From Aurantiacibacter atlanticus (lineage in GTDB: Bacteria; Pseudomonadota; Alphaproteobacteria; Sphingomonadales; Sphingomonadaceae), in contig NZ_CP011310.1 of NCBI RefSeq assembly GCF_001077815.2, forward strand, positions 868,001 to 932,000: a stretch of 64,000 bases of DNA, read 5' to 3'. Below, piece by piece: positions 63,178 through 64,000 of this stretch. The position numbers were made by a program, and so were the translations under genes. Under the pieces are notes generated by a model. That model ran no database searches, had not been told where the DNA came from, and saw nothing but the letters and a program-made list of their open reading frames with translations. Within the stretch, counting starts at the first letter, position 1; each line of letters begins with the position of its first letter.

Positions 63178-64000
63178 TGGCCAGTTCCTGTGGCGGGCGC
63201 TGCCAGCATTCGGCGCAGCGCCACGACTGCCCGTTCGGGCTGTTCACTAGCAAGTCGGCGGGCAAGCTCGACCTGCTCGCGCAGATCGTCCTGGCCAGTG
63301 GGCAGTGCAACCGAGGGCTGCGCGGGGATAGCTGTGACCTCCAGCGTCTCGACATCGCCTTCGATGGTATCATCCGTATCGGACTGCGGATCGCGCAGCG
63401 CCTTCAGAATCGGGCGTACCCCGAACAACAGGCCGAGTATCACGGCCAGCAAAGCCGTGCCGTAGCGCAGCGCCATTGCGAACCATCCCGCTTCGTAAAA
63501 CGGCGGTTCAAAATCCGCAATGGGTTCGAAGGCGCCTGCGATTACCGTGACCTGATCTCCGCGCTGCGGATTTGCGCCCACGGCTGCGGAAACCAGCTGT
63601 TGCACCTGCTCGGCGGTCGCGGGCTGGATTGCCTGCAAGGCCTCGTCGCTCAGCGCGACAGCCACTGAAATGCGCCGCACTGTACCGGGCTGGGTGGAGG
63701 TGACAGCAACTTCACGGCCCACCTCGAAGATACGCTCTGCACTGCTCTGGCCGGTTTGCGGGGTGGTAGCGAAATTGGTGGCTTCGCCGCCCTGCGGTGC
63801 GCCCTCTTCCAGCTGTGCCGGATCGGGCGGAGTGTTCGCGGTGACGCCGGGAACACCGCCCGCCATTGCGTTGCCGCCACGTGTGGAAGTGGTCTCGCTC
63901 ATCGAACGAACCACCCCGTCATCGTCATAGCTTTCTCGCGCGCGGGTCTCTTCGGAAAGATCCAGTTCCACCTGCACCTGGCTGGAGAAATTGCCTTCGC
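63174..64000 (-). CDS. fliF: Flagellar MS-ring protein FliF (partial, C-terminal part)
   Basis: Runs off the right edge of the window; 275 C-terminal codons are visible. It includes the periplasmic ring-building part (SSQVQVELDLSEETRARESYDDDGVVRSMSETTSTRGGNAMAGGVPGVTANTPPDPAQ, typical of FliF), EVAVTSTQPGTVRRISVAVALSD, the second membrane helix (WFAMALRYGTALLAVILGLLFGVRPILKAL) and a cytoplasmic tail that binds FliG. The N-terminal half lies beyond 64000. Confidence 0.94.
   Translation of the reverse strand, partial: EGNFSSQVQVELDLSEETRARESYDDDGVVRSMSETTSTRGGNAMAGGVPGVTANTPPDPAQLEEGAPQGGEATNFATTPQTGQSSAERIFEVGREVAVTSTQPGTVRRISVAVALSDEALQAIQPATAEQVQQLVSAAVGANPQRGDQVTVIAGAFEPIADFEPPFYEAGWFAMALRYGTALLAVILGLLFGVRPILKALRDPQSDTDDTIEGDVETLEVTAIPAQPSVALPTGQDDLREQVELARRLASEQPERAVVALRRMLAAPATGTGQ

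Overview
This window looks like chromosome from a flagellated alphaproteobacterium of the order Sphingomonadales, most plausibly the Erythrobacteraceae. The clues are a high-GC genome with tightly packed, overlapping operons; an EcfG/NepR general stress module; a membrane-anchored CycM-type cytochrome c; a TonB-dependent receptor paired with a TPR-sulfotransferase; a PEP-CTERM-like secreted protein; and alphaproteobacterial forms of AcnA, PheA and PurU. The genus assignment is inferred from gene content and style, not from a marker gene.

Layout. 1-13.6 kb: the tail of an unknown gene, ruvB, a Ser/Thr-rich PEP-CTERM-like protein, a shared bidirectional terminator, acnA, a small membrane protein, a drug/metabolite exporter, two convergent L,D-transpeptidases, a minus-strand operon ispG - histone-deacetylase-like amidohydrolase - aspartic protease - glycosyltransferase-like protein, and zntB. 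13.6-27 kb: a Kef-type antiporter, then a long minus-strand run read in the order pheA, acetyltransferase, DUF4129, DUF4350, MoxR ATPase, DUF58, SpoIIM-like, RDD, mechanosensitive-channel-like, acetyltransferase and GAF-EAL protein, with cycM divergent from pheA. 27.0-27.9 kb: a gene-poor scar with two transposase relics in opposite orientation. 28-30 kb: rlmE and ppx.

29.9-35.8 kb is the most distinctive part: an arsenosugar-type locus. It holds the two glycosyltransferase-like proteins of families TIGR04282 and TIGR04283, an ArsM arsenite methyltransferase with all its conserved cysteines, an extended SDR overlapping arsM, a mercuric-reductase-like flavoprotein, and a radical SAM enzyme. 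The radical SAM enzyme does not look like ArsS, the enzyme normally found with ArsM. I read this as a variant organoarsenical pathway whose product is not known to me.

36-47 kb: tRNA-Gln, a TPR-sulfotransferase and TonB-dependent receptor pair, a LOG-family nucleosidase, purU, a glmM-DUF1272-thiD operon, and sodB with a strong terminator. 47-51 kb: an AI-2E-type permease, then nepR-ecfG divergent from a CHASE-domain HRXXN histidine kinase. The two sides are separated by a near-palindromic site that reads as an EcfG promoter in both directions. 51.4 kb to the end: a minus-strand flagellar cluster, in transcription order fliF (partial)-G-H-I-J-K-L-M-N-O-P-Q-R-flhB-fliD-fliS.

No rRNA operon, CRISPR array, prophage or replication origin was seen. 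All family assignments come from reading motifs and from memory of protein families; no database search was run.
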